DNA from: Rhodococcus opacus
Lineage (GTDB): Bacteria > Actinomycetota > Actinomycetes > Mycobacteriales > Mycobacteriaceae
Direction of reading: 5' to 3'
Assembly: GCF_012396235.1 (NCBI RefSeq)
Contig: NZ_JAAXPA010000019.1
Span: 79,076-143,075, forward strand
DNA: 64,000 nucleotides
Shown: piece by piece, positions 41,399 to 51,228 of the stretch
Layout of the letters: every line of letters begins with the position of its first letter
Position numbering within the stretch: the stretch's first letter is position 1
Translations under genes and position numbers: made by a program
Notes under the pieces: generated by a model
Told to the model about the DNA's origin: nothing
Seen by the model: the letters and a program-made list of their open reading frames with translations, nothing else
Databases searched by the model: none

Positions 41399-41492
41399 AG
41401 CGGCGTGCCGACTTCTCGTCGGTGCAGTGAAGCGGCGTGCCGACTTCTCGTCTGTGCAGTGAAGCGGCGTGCCGACTTCTCGTCGGTGCAGT
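41365..41492 (+). repeat. Four tandem 32-bp repeats at the crotonase gene end
   Basis: Four direct copies of a 32-bp unit (starting gaagcggcgtgccgacttct) run from 41365, 41397, 41429 and 41461 to 41492. The first covers the last 10 codons and stop of the crotonase gene; three extra copies are non-coding and out of frame. Copy 3 has one G-to-T change at 41453. Each unit holds a small hairpin (CCGAC-TTCTC-GTCGG), weakened in copy 3. The array stops 15 bp before the ung stop. Confidence 0.95.
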
Positions 41493-41507
41493 AGGGAAAT
41501 TCGCCGA

Positions 41508-42182
41508 TTACGGCAGCTGCCAGTTCACCGGCTCGGCACCCAGTCCGTCGAGGAGTTCGTTCGCCCGGCTGAACGGTCGCGATCCGAAGAATCCGCGCGA
41601 CGCGGACAACGGTGAGGGGTGGGCCGACTCGATGGTCGGCACGTCGCCGAGCATCGGTTTCAACGTGGACGCGTCCCGGCCCCACAGAATTGCGACGAGG
41701 GGTTCGGGGCGCGCCACGAGAGCGCGAATGGCCTGCTCGGTCACCGCTTCCCAGCCCTTCTTCCGGTGTGAGGCCGGGAGTCCGGGCTGCACGGTGAGAA
41801 CCCTGTTCAGCAGAAGCACTCCCTGGCGCGACCACGGGGTGAGGTCCCCGGTGGTGGGTGTCTCGTAGCCGAGGTCCTTGCTGTATTCGGTGAAGATGTT
41901 GCCGAGGCTGCGCGGCACCGGGCGCACGTCCGAGGCCACCGAGAAACTGAGACCGACCGCGTGCCCGGGTGTGGGGTACGGGTCCTGACCCACGACCAGG
42001 ACCTTGACCTCGGAGAACGGGTGGGTGAACGCCCGCAGGACGTTCTCTCCCGTGGGGAGGTACTCACGCCCGTCGGCGATTTCCGCGCGCAGGAACTCGC
42101 CCATCTCCGCGATCCGCCCGGACACGGGTTCGAGTGCGTCTGCCCATCCGGCCTCGACGAGGTCCGACAGCGGCGCCGCCAT
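41508..42182 (-). CDS. ung: Uracil-DNA glycosylase
   Basis: A 224-residue family-1 UDG that removes uracil from DNA. The water-activating motif [18 protein letters not shown] (65-82, Asp67) and the C-terminal [14 protein letters not shown] loop with the catalytic His are intact, with LLLNRVLTV for uracil recognition. The ATG at 42182 shares its A with the stop of the upstream carbonic anhydrase gene (TGATG). Confidence 0.97.
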   Translation of the reverse strand: MAAPLSDLVEAGWADALEPVSGRIAEMGEFLRAEIADGREYLPTGENVLRAFTHPFSEVKVLVVGQDPYPTPGHAVGLSFSVASDVRPVPRSLGNIFTEYSKDLGYETPTTGDLTPWSRQGVLLLNRVLTVQPGLPASHRKKGWEAVTEQAIRALVARPEPLVAILWGRDASTLKPMLGDVPTIESAHPSPLSASRGFFGSRPFSRANELLDGLGAEPVNWQLP

Positions 42183-42703
42183 CAGTCGAGCCTGCGCAGC
42201 GAGTCGCGGTAGTAGGCCGCGTTCGCGGCGTACATCTTCACGTTCATCGCGAGGTGCCCCTCGGGAACCTCGTAACCCTGCCGGATCTTCGCGGGGACGC
42301 CGAGTGCCATGCTGCGCGGTGGAACCTCGAACTTGAACGGAACGACGGCGCCGGCTCCGACGACCGAACCGGCACCGATGACCGAACCGTTGAGCACGAT
42401 CGATCCGGACGCGATCAGGCAGTGGTCGCCGATCGTGGATCCTTCGATGTGCGCGGCGTGACCGACGACGCACCCCGAGCCGATGACGGTGGGATCGACC
42501 ATCGTGCAATGGATCACGGTGCCGTCCTGGATGTTCGTGTCGGCGCCGACGGTGATGGTGCCGTAGTCGGCGCGGAGCACGGCCTGTGGCCACACCGAGG
42601 TTCCTGCCGCCAGGGTCACGTTCCCGATCACCACGGCGTCGGGATGGACGTAGGCGTCCGGATGGATGTCGGGTTCGCGGTCCCCGAGCGCGTAGATAGC
42701 CAT
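42182..42703 (-). CDS. Gamma-carbonic anhydrase family protein
   Basis: A 173-residue left-handed beta-helix protein with hexapeptide repeats ([19 protein letters not shown], then [24 protein letters not shown]). Histidines in [17 protein letters not shown] and the nearby GDHCLI positions match the trimer-interface zinc site of gamma-carbonic anhydrases. Activity is unproven because many relatives are inactive. It lies between thiL (9-bp gap) and ung (1-nt overlap). Confidence 0.9.
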   Translation of the reverse strand: MAIYALGDREPDIHPDAYVHPDAVVIGNVTLAAGTSVWPQAVLRADYGTITVGADTNIQDGTVIHCTMVDPTVIGSGCVVGHAAHIEGSTIGDHCLIASGSIVLNGSVIGAGSVVGAGAVVPFKFEVPPRSMALGVPAKIRQGYEVPEGHLAMNVKMYAANAAYYRDSLRRLD

Positions 42704-42712
42704 GCGTGCAAC

Positions 42713-43690
42713 CTATACCGAGAAGCTCTGCCAGCCGCCGGCCCCCGGCCAGGTCTCGCCGTCGACCGAGATGCCGGACCCGTCGTGCACCGCGCCGATC
42801 GTCGTCCACCCCGCGGGGAGCGGGACGTCGGCAGGAAAGCTGGCGGCGAAGCCATGGTCCTCTCCCCCGGTGAGCACCCATTCCCAGTGGTCGGCGCCGA
42901 GAAGCTTCGCCGCCGCCACCAGTTCGGGTGAGACGGCCATGTGGGATCGGGTGAGGGACATTCCGACGCCGGAGGCGTCGCAGATGTGACCGAGATCGGC
43001 GAGGAGCCCGTCGGAGATGTCGGTCATGGCGTGGGCGCCCCCGTCCGCGGCGGCCCAGGCGGCGGAATACGGTGGAGTGGGGACACGATGTGCGGCGAGA
43101 AGATCCGGGAAATCCGAGGACCCGCCGAGCAGCAGCGCGAGTCCGGCCGCCGACCGGCCGAGTTCGCCGGCCACCGCGACGACGTCGCCCGGCAGCGCGC
43201 CAGACCGCCGGATCGGGCTCCTGCCACCCAGATCACCGAGGACGGTGACGGAAATCACGACCTGCCCGGCCTGCACGAGATCACCGCCCACGACGCCGGC
43301 CCCGAGTTCCTCGGCGCTCTCCCCGATTGCCGCCGAGATGCCGTCCGCCACGTCGATCGACGTGTCCGGCGGCAGGCCGAGGGAAACCAGGAAAGCGGTG
43401 GGGCGCGCCCCCATCGCCGCGACGTCGGCTGCGTTCTGTGCCACCGCCTTGCGGCCCACGTCTCGCGGGGACGACCAGTCGAGCCGAAAATGCCTGTCCT
43501 GCACCAGCATGTCGGCGGACACCGCCACCCGGCCGTCGGCCGCCCGGACGAGGGCGGCGTCGTCGCCGGGGCCGATCAGGGTGGACAGGGGCTGCACCCG
43601 TCCCTCCACCGCTCGGCCGATCACGGCGAACTCGCCGACGTCGGCGACGGTGAGGGGCGGGTTCGGGTCCGGGGAATCCGTCGGTGTGAT
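42713..43690 (-). CDS. thiL: Thiamine-monophosphate kinase
   Basis: A 325-residue kinase making thiamine diphosphate from thiamine monophosphate. [48 protein letters not shown] and [13 protein letters not shown] are the conserved metal- and ATP-binding blocks. The usual N-terminal VGEFAVIGR lies upstream of the first ATG/GTG/TTG-initiated stretch: GTG at 43624 falls inside that motif. In-frame there is no ATG, GTG or TTG upstream before a stop, but an ATC at 43690 follows GGAGGCACACC, an excellent Shine-Dalgarno with 6-nt spacing. ATC initiation is inferred; otherwise the protein starts at 43624. Confidence 0.9.
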   Translation of the reverse strand: MTPTDSPDPNPPLTVADVGEFAVIGRAVEGRVQPLSTLIGPGDDAALVRAADGRVAVSADMLVQDRHFRLDWSSPRDVGRKAVAQNAADVAAMGARPTAFLVSLGLPPDTSIDVADGISAAIGESAEELGAGVVGGDLVQAGQVVISVTVLGDLGGRSPIRRSGALPGDVVAVAGELGRSAAGLALLLGGSSDFPDLLAAHRVPTPPYSAAWAAADGGAHAMTDISDGLLADLGHICDASGVGMSLTRSHMAVSPELVAAAKLLGADHWEWVLTGGEDHGFAASFPADVPLPAGWTTIGAVHDGSGISVDGETWPGAGGWQSFSV

Positions 43691-43870
43691 GGTGTGCCTC
43701 CAGTGTCGGGTGGCCCGGGCAGCGGCCGTGGGTCCGGTCGACGGGATGTGCGACTGCGGTACCTTTTAGCTGTTGCCGGGACTTCTCGGCACGTGACCGA
43801 TCAGCGCGCCGAAGCACCCGCGACTCTACCGAGATCATGCGGCGCGGAGCAGGGAAGGGCCGGAGCGAGA

Positions 43871-44104
43871 GTGCAAGCGTTCATCCTGATCCAGACCGAA
43901 GTCGGCAAGGCCGCGGCGATCGCGACCGAGATCGCGAAGATCACCGGAGTCCGGACCGCCGAGGACGTGGTCGGACCGTACGACGTCATCGTGCGGGTGT
44001 CCGCCGACGATGTCGCCCCCGTCGTCAAGGAGATCCGTCAGGTCTCCGGCATCACTCGCACCCTCACCTGCGACGTCCCCGAAAAGTCTGCGAACAAGAA
44101 CTGA
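43871..44104 (+). CDS. Stand-alone Lrp/AsnC-type RAM domain protein
   Basis: A 77-residue protein consisting only of the ligand-binding RAM domain of Lrp/AsnC regulators (VQAFILIQTEVGKAAAIATE, VRTAEDVVGPYDVIVRVSAD, SGITRTLTCDV). There is no DNA-binding domain. Such proteins bind amino acids and may modify full-length Lrp regulators. GTG start with GGAG about 6 nt upstream. It lies 2 bp before the DUF3515 gene and is divergent from thiL. Confidence 0.9.
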   Translation: MQAFILIQTEVGKAAAIATEIAKITGVRTAEDVVGPYDVIVRVSADDVAPVVKEIRQVSGITRTLTCDVPEKSANKN

Positions 44105-44106
44105 GC

Positions 44107-44703
44107 ATGTCCGACCTCGAACCCGAACAGAACGCCCCCGCCGGCAACTCCGACCCGGTTCCCGGGGAGCGGCGCAATCCCGCACTCATCGCGACGGCCG
44201 TTGCGCTCCCCGTGGCCCTGGTCATCGGCATCGTCGTCGCGGCGGTGTTCGCCGGCCGGAACCCGGTGAAGGAACCCGTGTCGCTGGGCCCCGTGCCCGC
44301 GCCCGCATCCGGCTCCGCGGAGTGCGCCACCCTGATGGCGGGCCTTCCCGAGGCTCTGGGCGACTACACGCGCGCCGAACTCACCGAACCCGCTCCCGAG
44401 GCGACCGCCGCGTGGCAACCGGCCGAGGGCGAACCACTCGTCCTGCGTTGTGGTCTGGACCGCCCCGCGGAGTTCGATCAGGCTTCGCCGCTGCAGGTCA
44501 TCGACGGAGTTCAGTGGTTCGAGATCTCGGGCGCGAGCGCCGGAATCGACGCGAGCAGCTATTTCGCCGTCGACCGCGGCGTGTACATCGGACTCACGGT
44601 TCCCACCGGGGTGGGACCGACGCCGCTTCAGGACATTTCCGGTGCGGTGTCGCAGGCGTTGCCGCAGCAACCCCTCGATCCGGCGCCCGTGGCGAATCCC
44701 TGA
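44107..44703 (+). CDS. DUF3515 domain-containing membrane-anchored protein
   Basis: A 198-residue protein with one N-terminal membrane segment (about 25-48, LIATAVALPVALVIGIVVAAVF) and an exported domain. The domain has CATLMAGLPEALGDYTRAE, LRCGLDRPAEF and a FAVDRGVYIGLTVP block, with two Cys that may pair. Homologue of Rv2980, function unknown. It follows the RAM-domain gene by 2 bp and ends 19 bp from convergent ddl. Confidence 0.9.
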   Translation: MSDLEPEQNAPAGNSDPVPGERRNPALIATAVALPVALVIGIVVAAVFAGRNPVKEPVSLGPVPAPASGSAECATLMAGLPEALGDYTRAELTEPAPEATAAWQPAEGEPLVLRCGLDRPAEFDQASPLQVIDGVQWFEISGASAGIDASSYFAVDRGVYIGLTVPTGVGPTPLQDISGAVSQALPQQPLDPAPVANP

Positions 44704-44722
44704 GCGCCGGACCGCGATTTCT

Positions 44723-45829
44723 CTAGCGGAGACCGACGCCGCGCGCAAGGGCGGTGTCGACCAGGGTCGAGACGAGGGCGCCGTAGTCGACGCCCACCGC
44801 ACCCCACATGCGCGGGTACATCGAGATCGACGTGAATCCGGGCATCGTGTTGATCTCGTTGATCACCGGGCCGTCTTCGGTCACGAAGAAGTCCACCCGC
44901 GCGAGTCCCTGGCAGTCGAGCGCGGAGAACGCGCGCACCGCGAGTTCACGGATCTCTTCGCTGACCGATTCGTCGAGTTTCGCGGGCACGTCGAACTCGC
45001 ACACGTCGTCGAGGTATTTGCTGTCGAAGTCGTAGAACGCCTCGTCGTCGCCTGCGCCTTCCGGCATCCGGATCTCGGCGATGACGCTGGCCCGCACGTC
45101 GCCGTCCGGGAACTCGAGGACTCCGCACTCGACCTCGCGGCCGACGATCCCGGATTCGACGATCACCTTCGGGTCGTGCAGACGGGCGTGGGTGATGGCG
45201 TCGTCGAGCGCGGCCCACTCGGCCACCCGGGTGATGCCGATCGAGGATCCGCCGCGGGCCGGCTTCACGAATACCGGGAGGTGGAGGCGGGACTTCTGTT
45301 CGTCGGTCAGCGTGGCGGTGCCGGGGCGCAGGACGACCTGGTACCCGATGGGCAGGCCTTCCGCGGCGAGCAGCTTCTTCGTGAATTCCTTGTCCATACC
45401 GGCAGCGCTGGCGAGCACGCCGGGACCGACGTACGGGACACCTGCGAGTTCGAGTAGGCCCTGGATCGTGCCGTCCTCGCCGTAGGCGCCGTGCAGGACG
45501 GGGAAGACGACGTCGACCGAGGCCAGGATCTTGCCCGCTTCGCCGTCGTCGAGGGCGACGAGGTCACCGGACCGCGTCGGGTCGGCGGTGAGGGCCAGTG
45601 CGGACCCGTCGGCATCGACGCTGGGCAGTGCCCGGCCGCGGATGGCCAGCGTCTCGGGGTCGGTGGAGCCGAGAACCCACGAGCCCTCGGTGGTGATGCC
45701 GATCGGCACCACCTCGTACCGTTCCGGGTCGAGGTTCCTCAGGACGCTTCCGGCCGACACACAGGACACGGAATGCTCGTTGCTGCGGCCACCGAAGATG
45801 ACGGCTACCCGGGTACGCGGTTTACTCAC
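44723..45829 (-). CDS. ddl: D-alanine--D-alanine ligase
   Basis: A 368-residue ATP-grasp ligase making D-Ala-D-Ala for peptidoglycan. Family blocks: [51 protein letters not shown], and [25 protein letters not shown] near the C-terminus. Starts [14 protein letters not shown]. Monocistronic with the next minus-strand gene 92 bp upstream. Confidence 0.97.
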   Translation of the reverse strand: MSKPRTRVAVIFGGRSNEHSVSCVSAGSVLRNLDPERYEVVPIGITTEGSWVLGSTDPETLAIRGRALPSVDADGSALALTADPTRSGDLVALDDGEAGKILASVDVVFPVLHGAYGEDGTIQGLLELAGVPYVGPGVLASAAGMDKEFTKKLLAAEGLPIGYQVVLRPGTATLTDEQKSRLHLPVFVKPARGGSSIGITRVAEWAALDDAITHARLHDPKVIVESGIVGREVECGVLEFPDGDVRASVIAEIRMPEGAGDDEAFYDFDSKYLDDVCEFDVPAKLDESVSEEIRELAVRAFSALDCQGLARVDFFVTEDGPVINEINTMPGFTSISMYPRMWGAVGVDYGALVSTLVDTALARGVGLR

Positions 45830-45921
45830 GACACAAACCGTACCGTCGCCGTGACCCGCTCACCGCACCCACCTCTCCTCATATTTCCTTCGCCGACCTC
45901 ACGACACGTCGGGTGCCGCAC

Positions 45922-47046
45922 TCACAATGCGGACAGGGCTTGCTCGAGATCGGCGACGAGGTCTTCGGTGTCCTCGATTCCACACGAGATCCGCACGAAC
46001 CCGTCGGGCACGGGGTCACCCCACCGGGCCCGGCGGTCGGCGCTGGTGTGGATGCCGCCGAAGCTCGTCGCAGGCACGAGGAGCTCACTTCCGGCCACGA
46101 GTCGGTGGAACTGTTCGGCGGAGTCCACCTCGAAGCTCACCAGCCCGCCGAATCTACGCATCTGACCGGCGGCGACGGCGTGCGCAGGATCTTCGGGCAG
46201 CCCCGGGTACCGGACACGGTGAGCCGCCGGGTGCGACTCGAGCAGGGCCGCGAGGGCCAGGGCGTTGGCGCACTGCCGCTCGAATCGCAGACCGGCCGTC
46301 CCGAGACTCCGGTGGGCGAGCCACGTCTCGAACGGCCCCAGCACCGTGCCCGACAGCGCCCTCTCGCGTTCCATTCCGGCCAGGAAGTCGGCGTCCGACG
46401 CGGCGATGTACCCCATGAGGAGATCACTGTGACCGCTCAAAGTCTTTGTGCCGCTGGCGACTACCACGTCGGCGCCGAGTTCGAGCGGCTGCTGGCCGAG
46501 TGGGGTGGCGGTCGTGTTGTCCACCACGAGAACTGCGCCCGCGTTGGCGCACTGCTCGGACACGGTGCGCAGATCCACCACGTCGAGGGACGGGTTGGCC
46601 GGAGTCTCGGCCACCACCACCGTCGTCCCCTCGGCGGACGCCAGCAGTGCGGCGGCCGCCTCGCCGGCCATGTCGGCGGTCCGCAGTTCGTGCACGGTGA
46701 TGCCCATCGGCTCCAGGCGCTCCCGCGCGTACGCACGCACCTGGTAGTAACCGTCGGACGGAACGACCACGGTGTCACCGGCGGTGAGCAGACTCCGCAG
46801 CACGACGGTGACCGCCGACATCCCGGAGCCGACGACGAGTGCGCCCGCGGCGCCCTCGAGCGTCGCCAGCGCCGATTCGAGGTCGCGCCACCCCGGATTG
46901 GAGGCACGCGCGTAGGTGTCGGACTCGGTTCCCTCGTCCGCGCTCAGCTGATAAGGCGCAGCGAAAACCGGCCCCCTCTGCATCGGTGAGCCGGGAACAT
47001 TCTCTGCGGCAACGGCTTTGACGCAGCGGGTGGAATCACCACTCAC
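45922..47046 (-). CDS. Cys/Met metabolism PLP-dependent enzyme, cystathionine gamma-lyase-like
   Basis: A 374-residue PLP enzyme of the gamma-family. SNPGWRDLESALATLEGAAGALVVGSGMSA supplies the phosphate pocket; VDNTTATPLGQQPLELGADVV precedes VASGTKTLSGHSD with the PLP-binding Lys. The strict reaction (cystathionine gamma-lyase, beta-lyase or gamma-synthase) cannot be told. GTG at 47046 is chosen because GGAG lies 7 nt upstream; it begins 4 bp after gpsA, so the two are probably co-transcribed. Its partner cystathionine beta-synthase is not in the window. Confidence 0.88.
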   Translation of the reverse strand: MSGDSTRCVKAVAAENVPGSPMQRGPVFAAPYQLSADEGTESDTYARASNPGWRDLESALATLEGAAGALVVGSGMSAVTVVLRSLLTAGDTVVVPSDGYYQVRAYARERLEPMGITVHELRTADMAGEAAAALLASAEGTTVVVAETPANPSLDVVDLRTVSEQCANAGAVLVVDNTTATPLGQQPLELGADVVVASGTKTLSGHSDLLMGYIAASDADFLAGMERERALSGTVLGPFETWLAHRSLGTAGLRFERQCANALALAALLESHPAAHRVRYPGLPEDPAHAVAAGQMRRFGGLVSFEVDSAEQFHRLVAGSELLVPATSFGGIHTSADRRARWGDPVPDGFVRISCGIEDTEDLVADLEQALSAL

Positions 47047-47050
47047 GAGT

Positions 47051-48049
47051 TCACTCCGGCTTCGTGCGGCGGCCGAGCAGCTGACCGATCGCGTCCTGCA
47101 CCACGAGGCCCTCGTGGCACACCCGGTGCACGGCATCGGTCAACGGCATCTCGACGTCGTAACTGGCGGCGAGAGCCCGCACCGACGAGCACGATTTGAC
47201 GCCCTCGGCGACCTGACCGTGAGTGGCCGCCTGGGCACTCTCGATCGAACCACCCTGGCCGAGGCGTTCACCGAACGACCGATTGCGCGACAGGGGCGAC
47301 GTGCACGTCGCAACCAGATCACCCACTCCCGCGAGACCCGCGAGGGTGGCAGGTTTCGCACCGAGCGCTACTCCCAGCCGGATGATCTCGGCCAGACCGC
47401 GAGTGATGATGCTCGCAATCGTGTTCTCTCCCAAACCGATTCCCGACGCCATACCGCAGGCGAGGGCGATGACGTTCTTGCAGGCGCCGCCGACCTCGCA
47501 CCCGATGACGTCCGAATTCGTGTACGGACGGAAGTATCCGGTGGCCGAAGCCTTCTGCAGTTCCAGCGCCCGCGTCGAATCCGTGCACGCGACGACCGTC
47601 GCCGCCGGCTGACCGATCGCGATCTCCCGGGCCAGATTGGGCCCGGACAGGACGGCGACCCGCCCCGGGTCTGCGCCGGTGACCTGGATGATCACCTGAC
47701 TCATCCGCATGAGGGTGCCGGTCTCGATGCCCTTGGCGAGGCTCAGGAGGGTGGCGTTCTCGGGGATCATCGGACTCCAGACCTGCAGATTGTCGCGCAG
47801 GGACTGCGACGGCACCGCGAGAACGACGATGTCGGCGCCGTCGAGTGCGGCCCGCGCGTCGTCGGTGGCGGTCAACGACGGAGGCAGGGCGATGCCCGGC
47901 AGGTAGTCCGTGTTCTCGTGCCGCGACACGATCGATTCGGCGACCTCACCGCGTCGCGCCCACATGGTGACATCGGTCCCGGCGTCGGCCAGGACCTTCG
48001 CAAATGCAGTCCCCCATGAACCCGCTCCCAGTACCGCAGCCTTGCTCAC
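47051..48049 (-). CDS. gpsA: Glycerol-3-phosphate dehydrogenase [NAD(P)+]
   Basis: A 332-residue enzyme supplying sn-glycerol 3-phosphate for phospholipids. The Rossmann motif [18 protein letters not shown] is at the N-terminus; [19 protein letters not shown] and [25 protein letters not shown] contain the catalytic Lys; [20 protein letters not shown] follows. GTG at 48049 has GAGGGGG upstream and gives the family N-terminus; a longer form starting 13 codons earlier is less likely. Divergent from fbiD across 149 bp. Confidence 0.96.
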   Translation of the reverse strand: MSKAAVLGAGSWGTAFAKVLADAGTDVTMWARRGEVAESIVSRHENTDYLPGIALPPSLTATDDARAALDGADIVVLAVPSQSLRDNLQVWSPMIPENATLLSLAKGIETGTLMRMSQVIIQVTGADPGRVAVLSGPNLAREIAIGQPAATVVACTDSTRALELQKASATGYFRPYTNSDVIGCEVGGACKNVIALACGMASGIGLGENTIASIITRGLAEIIRLGVALGAKPATLAGLAGVGDLVATCTSPLSRNRSFGERLGQGGSIESAQAATHGQVAEGVKSCSSVRALAASYDVEMPLTDAVHRVCHEGLVVQDAIGQLLGRRTKPE

Positions 48050-48198
48050 ACAGCCCCCTCGTCGTTCGTTACCCGATGCGTCGCCCACAGTATTGCCGAT
48101 GCCGAGGTCGAGCGCCGCCCCGCCACCGAACTCGTTCGCTGCTCAGCGGCGACCGGGCGTCCGCAGCACCACCCCGCGCGGGCTGGCAAGATGTCCGC

Positions 48199-48921
48199 AT
48201 GAGCACAGCGACCCGATCCGTGGCGCCGCGCGCGCACGTACTCGTCGCCGTGAAGGAACTCCACGCGGCCAAGACGCGGCTGTCGGGTGTCTTCGACACG
48301 GACGACCGCACCGGACTGGTGCTGTCGATGCTGCGCGACACCCTCGCCGTCGTCAGCGATGTCGCGACGGTCGTCGGTGTCACCGTGGTCACGCCGGACC
48401 CCGCGGTGGCGCGGCTCGCACGCAGCGTCGGCGCGCATGTCTACGCCGACCCCGCACCCGTTTCCACCGAAGACCGGCCGGACGAGGCCGGCACCGAGCA
48501 CGGTCTCAATGCGGCGCTGTCGGCGGCGGCCGAGCACGTCCGCAGCAACGAGCGCGGAGTCGACGTCGTCGCACTCCAGGCCGATCTTCCGTCTCTGCGC
48601 GGAGGTGAATTCGGTGAAGCACTCGCCGCGGCGAGAACCGGCGGCAGGTCGGTGGTCGTCGACCATCACGGCACCGGAACCGCCGCACTGTTCTCCTGCG
48701 ACCCGGAAATTCCGCTCGATCCCCGGTTCGGACCGGGATCGGCGAAGCGGCATCTCGAATCGGGGGCCCGTCCCCTCGACGGGCACTGGCCGGGTCTGCG
48801 GACCGACGTCGACACCGCCGACGATCTCGATGCCGCGCAGGCTCTCGGCGTCGGACCTGCGACGCGTGCCGCACTCGACGCGCTCGAACACACCGCCCCC
48901 TCGCGCTGCGGAAACGAGTAG
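48199..48921 (+). CDS. fbiD: Phosphoenolpyruvate/2-phospho-L-lactate guanylyltransferase (F420 biosynthesis)
   Basis: A 240-residue CofC/FbiD nucleotidyltransferase, first step of the F420 side chain; in mycobacteria phosphoenolpyruvate is the substrate. [19 protein letters not shown] is the nucleotide-binding start, [13 protein letters not shown] the metal-binding segment, and GTAALF and [13 protein letters not shown] the substrate blocks. Precedes ppk on the plus strand, as Rv2983-Rv2984 in M. tuberculosis. Confidence 0.93.
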   Translation: MSTATRSVAPRAHVLVAVKELHAAKTRLSGVFDTDDRTGLVLSMLRDTLAVVSDVATVVGVTVVTPDPAVARLARSVGAHVYADPAPVSTEDRPDEAGTEHGLNAALSAAAEHVRSNERGVDVVALQADLPSLRGGEFGEALAAARTGGRSVVVDHHGTGTAALFSCDPEIPLDPRFGPGSAKRHLESGARPLDGHWPGLRTDVDTADDLDAAQALGVGPATRAALDALEHTAPSRCGNE

Positions 48922-48989
48922 GCAACGCACCGCGTGTGAATTTGCCCCATCGATTGTCCGCGGCCGAATTCTCGAGGGATGATCGTGGG

Positions 48990-51194
48990 GTGAGTAACCG
49001 AGAAGCACTCGACCAGCAGACCGACGTCGACGGAAAGAACGGAACCCGCGACGGCATCGTCACGGCGAATCCCACGAACGTTCCCATGGCGCCCCCCGCT
49101 GCCACGAGTGCCCTCACGAGCGCACTGACCGACGGACTCCCCGAAGATCGTTACCTGAACCGCGAACTCAGTTGGCTCGATTTCAATGCCCGGGTTCTCG
49201 CCCTCGCCGAGGACACGTCGCTGCCGCTGCTCGAACGCGCCAAGTTTCTCGCCATCTTCGCGTCCAATCTGGACGAGTTCTTCATGGTCCGCGTCGCCGG
49301 ACTCAAGCGCCGCGACGAGACCGGGCTTTCCGTGCGGTCCGCCGACGGCCTCTCCCCCCGCGAACAGCTCTCGCTGATCGCGACCCGGACCCAGGAGATC
49401 TCGGAGAAGGCCGCACGGGTCTTCCTCGACTCCGTTCGTCCCGCGCTTGCCGCCGAAGGGATCTCCATCATCGGATGGGACGATCTCACCGACGACGACC
49501 GCGAGCGCCTGTCCGTGCATTTCCAGGACCAGATCTTCCCCGTACTCACTCCGCTCGCCGTTGACCACGCCCACCCGTTCCCGTACATCAGCGGCCTGAG
49601 TCTCAACCTCGCGGTGACGGTGAAGGATGCGGTCACCGGTGGCGAACACTTTGCGAGGGTCAAGGTTCCGGACAACGTGGGCCGGTTCGTCCGCGTCCGC
49701 CGCGACGAGACTCCCTCCTCCATCGACGCGTTCCTGCCGCTGGAAGATCTGATCTCCGCTCACCTCGACATGCTGTTCCCGGGCATGGAGATCGTGGAGC
49801 ACCATGCATTCCGGATCACGCGCAACGCCGATTTCGAGGTCGAGGAAGACCGCGACGAAGATCTGTTGCAGGCGCTCGAGCGTGAGTTGGCCCGCCGCCG
49901 CTTCGGTTCACCGGTGCGACTCGAGGTCGCGGACGACATGACCGAGCACATGCTCGAACTCCTCCTGCGCGAACTCGACGTCGATCCCGGCGACGTCATC
50001 CAGGTACCCGGACTGCTGGATCTGTCGTGCCTCTGGCAGGTGTACGCGGTCGACCGACCCGCCCTCAAGGACGCACCGTTCGTCCCGGCAACGCATCCCG
50101 CGTTCGGCGAGCGCGAAACGCCCAAGAGCGTCTTCTCCACTCTCCGCGACGGCGACGTCCTGGTCCACCACCCGTACGACTCGTTCTCCACGAGCGTCCA
50201 GCGCTTCATCGAACAGGCCGCGGCCGACCCCCAGGTTCTGGCGATCAAGCAGACTCTCTACCGCACTTCGGGCGACTCCCCCATCGTCGACGCGTTGATC
50301 ACCGCCGCCGAGGCGGGCAAACAGGTTGTGGCACTGGTCGAGATCAAGGCGCGATTCGACGAGCAGGCGAACATCAAGTGGGCCCGCAAGCTCGAGCACG
50401 CGGGTGTGCACGTGGTGTACGGACTGGTCGGGCTCAAGACCCACTGCAAGACGTGCCTCGTCGTCCGTCGCGAAGGGTCCACCATCCGGCGTTACTGCCA
50501 CATCGGCACCGGCAACTACAACCCGAAGACCGCCCGGCTCTACGAGGACATCGGCCTGCTCACCGCGGCACCCGAGATCGGCGCAGACCTCACCGACCTG
50601 TTCAATTCCCTCACCGGCTACTCGCGGAAGACGCAGTACCGCAACCTCCTCGTCGCGCCGTACGGTGTGCGCCGGGGAATCATCGAGCGGATCGACGGTG
50701 AGATCGCGCACAAGCTGCGGGGCGAGGACGCCGGAATCCTGCTGAAGGCCAACGCCTTGGTCGACGAACAGGTGATCGACTCGCTCTATCGCGCATCCAA
50801 GGCCGGTGTGCCCGTCGATATCGTCGTGCGTGGCATCTGCGCCCTCAAGCCCGGAGTTCCCGGCCTGAGTGAGAACATCCACGTCCGGTCGATTCTCGGA
50901 CGTTTCCTCGAGCATTCCCGCGTCTTCCATTTCCGCGGCGCCGACGAATTCTGGATCGGCAGCGCAGACATGATGCACCGCAACCTCGACCGGCGCGTCG
51001 AGGTCATGGCGCAGGTGAAAGATCCTCGACTCACTGCTCAGATAGGCGAGATCATCGATTCCGCGCTCGATCCCGTCACGCGGTGCTGGGTGCTCGGGGC
51101 CGACGGCCGGTGGGTTCCGTCGCCTGCCCACGGCGAGGAGGTTCGCGACCACCAGGAGGCCATGATGCGCAAACGAATGGGCACCGGATCCTGA
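48990..51194 (+). CDS. ppk: Polyphosphate kinase 1
   Basis: A 734-residue enzyme that polymerises ATP gamma-phosphate into polyphosphate. It has the N-terminal [20 protein letters not shown] domain, the middle [30 protein letters not shown] block, and the PLD-like C-terminal region with the phosphorylated His in [21 protein letters not shown]. The GTG at 48990 gives a start ([10 protein letters not shown]) like mycobacterial Ppk; an upstream GTG adds 18 residues. Followed by mutT1 34 bp later, so the two form a polyphosphate/nucleotide unit. Confidence 0.97.
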   Translation: MSNREALDQQTDVDGKNGTRDGIVTANPTNVPMAPPAATSALTSALTDGLPEDRYLNRELSWLDFNARVLALAEDTSLPLLERAKFLAIFASNLDEFFMVRVAGLKRRDETGLSVRSADGLSPREQLSLIATRTQEISEKAARVFLDSVRPALAAEGISIIGWDDLTDDDRERLSVHFQDQIFPVLTPLAVDHAHPFPYISGLSLNLAVTVKDAVTGGEHFARVKVPDNVGRFVRVRRDETPSSIDAFLPLEDLISAHLDMLFPGMEIVEHHAFRITRNADFEVEEDRDEDLLQALERELARRRFGSPVRLEVADDMTEHMLELLLRELDVDPGDVIQVPGLLDLSCLWQVYAVDRPALKDAPFVPATHPAFGERETPKSVFSTLRDGDVLVHHPYDSFSTSVQRFIEQAAADPQVLAIKQTLYRTSGDSPIVDALITAAEAGKQVVALVEIKARFDEQANIKWARKLEHAGVHVVYGLVGLKTHCKTCLVVRREGSTIRRYCHIGTGNYNPKTARLYEDIGLLTAAPEIGADLTDLFNSLTGYSRKTQYRNLLVAPYGVRRGIIERIDGEIAHKLRGEDAGILLKANALVDEQVIDSLYRASKAGVPVDIVVRGICALKPGVPGLSENIHVRSILGRFLEHSRVFHFRGADEFWIGSADMMHRNLDRRVEVMAQVKDPRLTAQIGEIIDSALDPVTRCWVLGADGRWVPSPAHGEEVRDHQEAMMRKRMGTGS

Positions 51195-51228
51195 TCGCGG
51201 CGAATCCGCGGAAGAAGGAAGGAACTCG

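Noticed and set aside
41365..41492. Possible CRISPR array
   Set aside because: The 32-bp units are directly adjacent with no spacers and begin inside a coding sequence; no cas gene lies nearby.
46990..48200. Searched for a SAM, cobalamin or T-box leader before the PLP enzyme or gpsA
   Set aside because: The two genes are 4 bp apart and the region upstream of gpsA is too short and lacks a recognisable riboswitch core.
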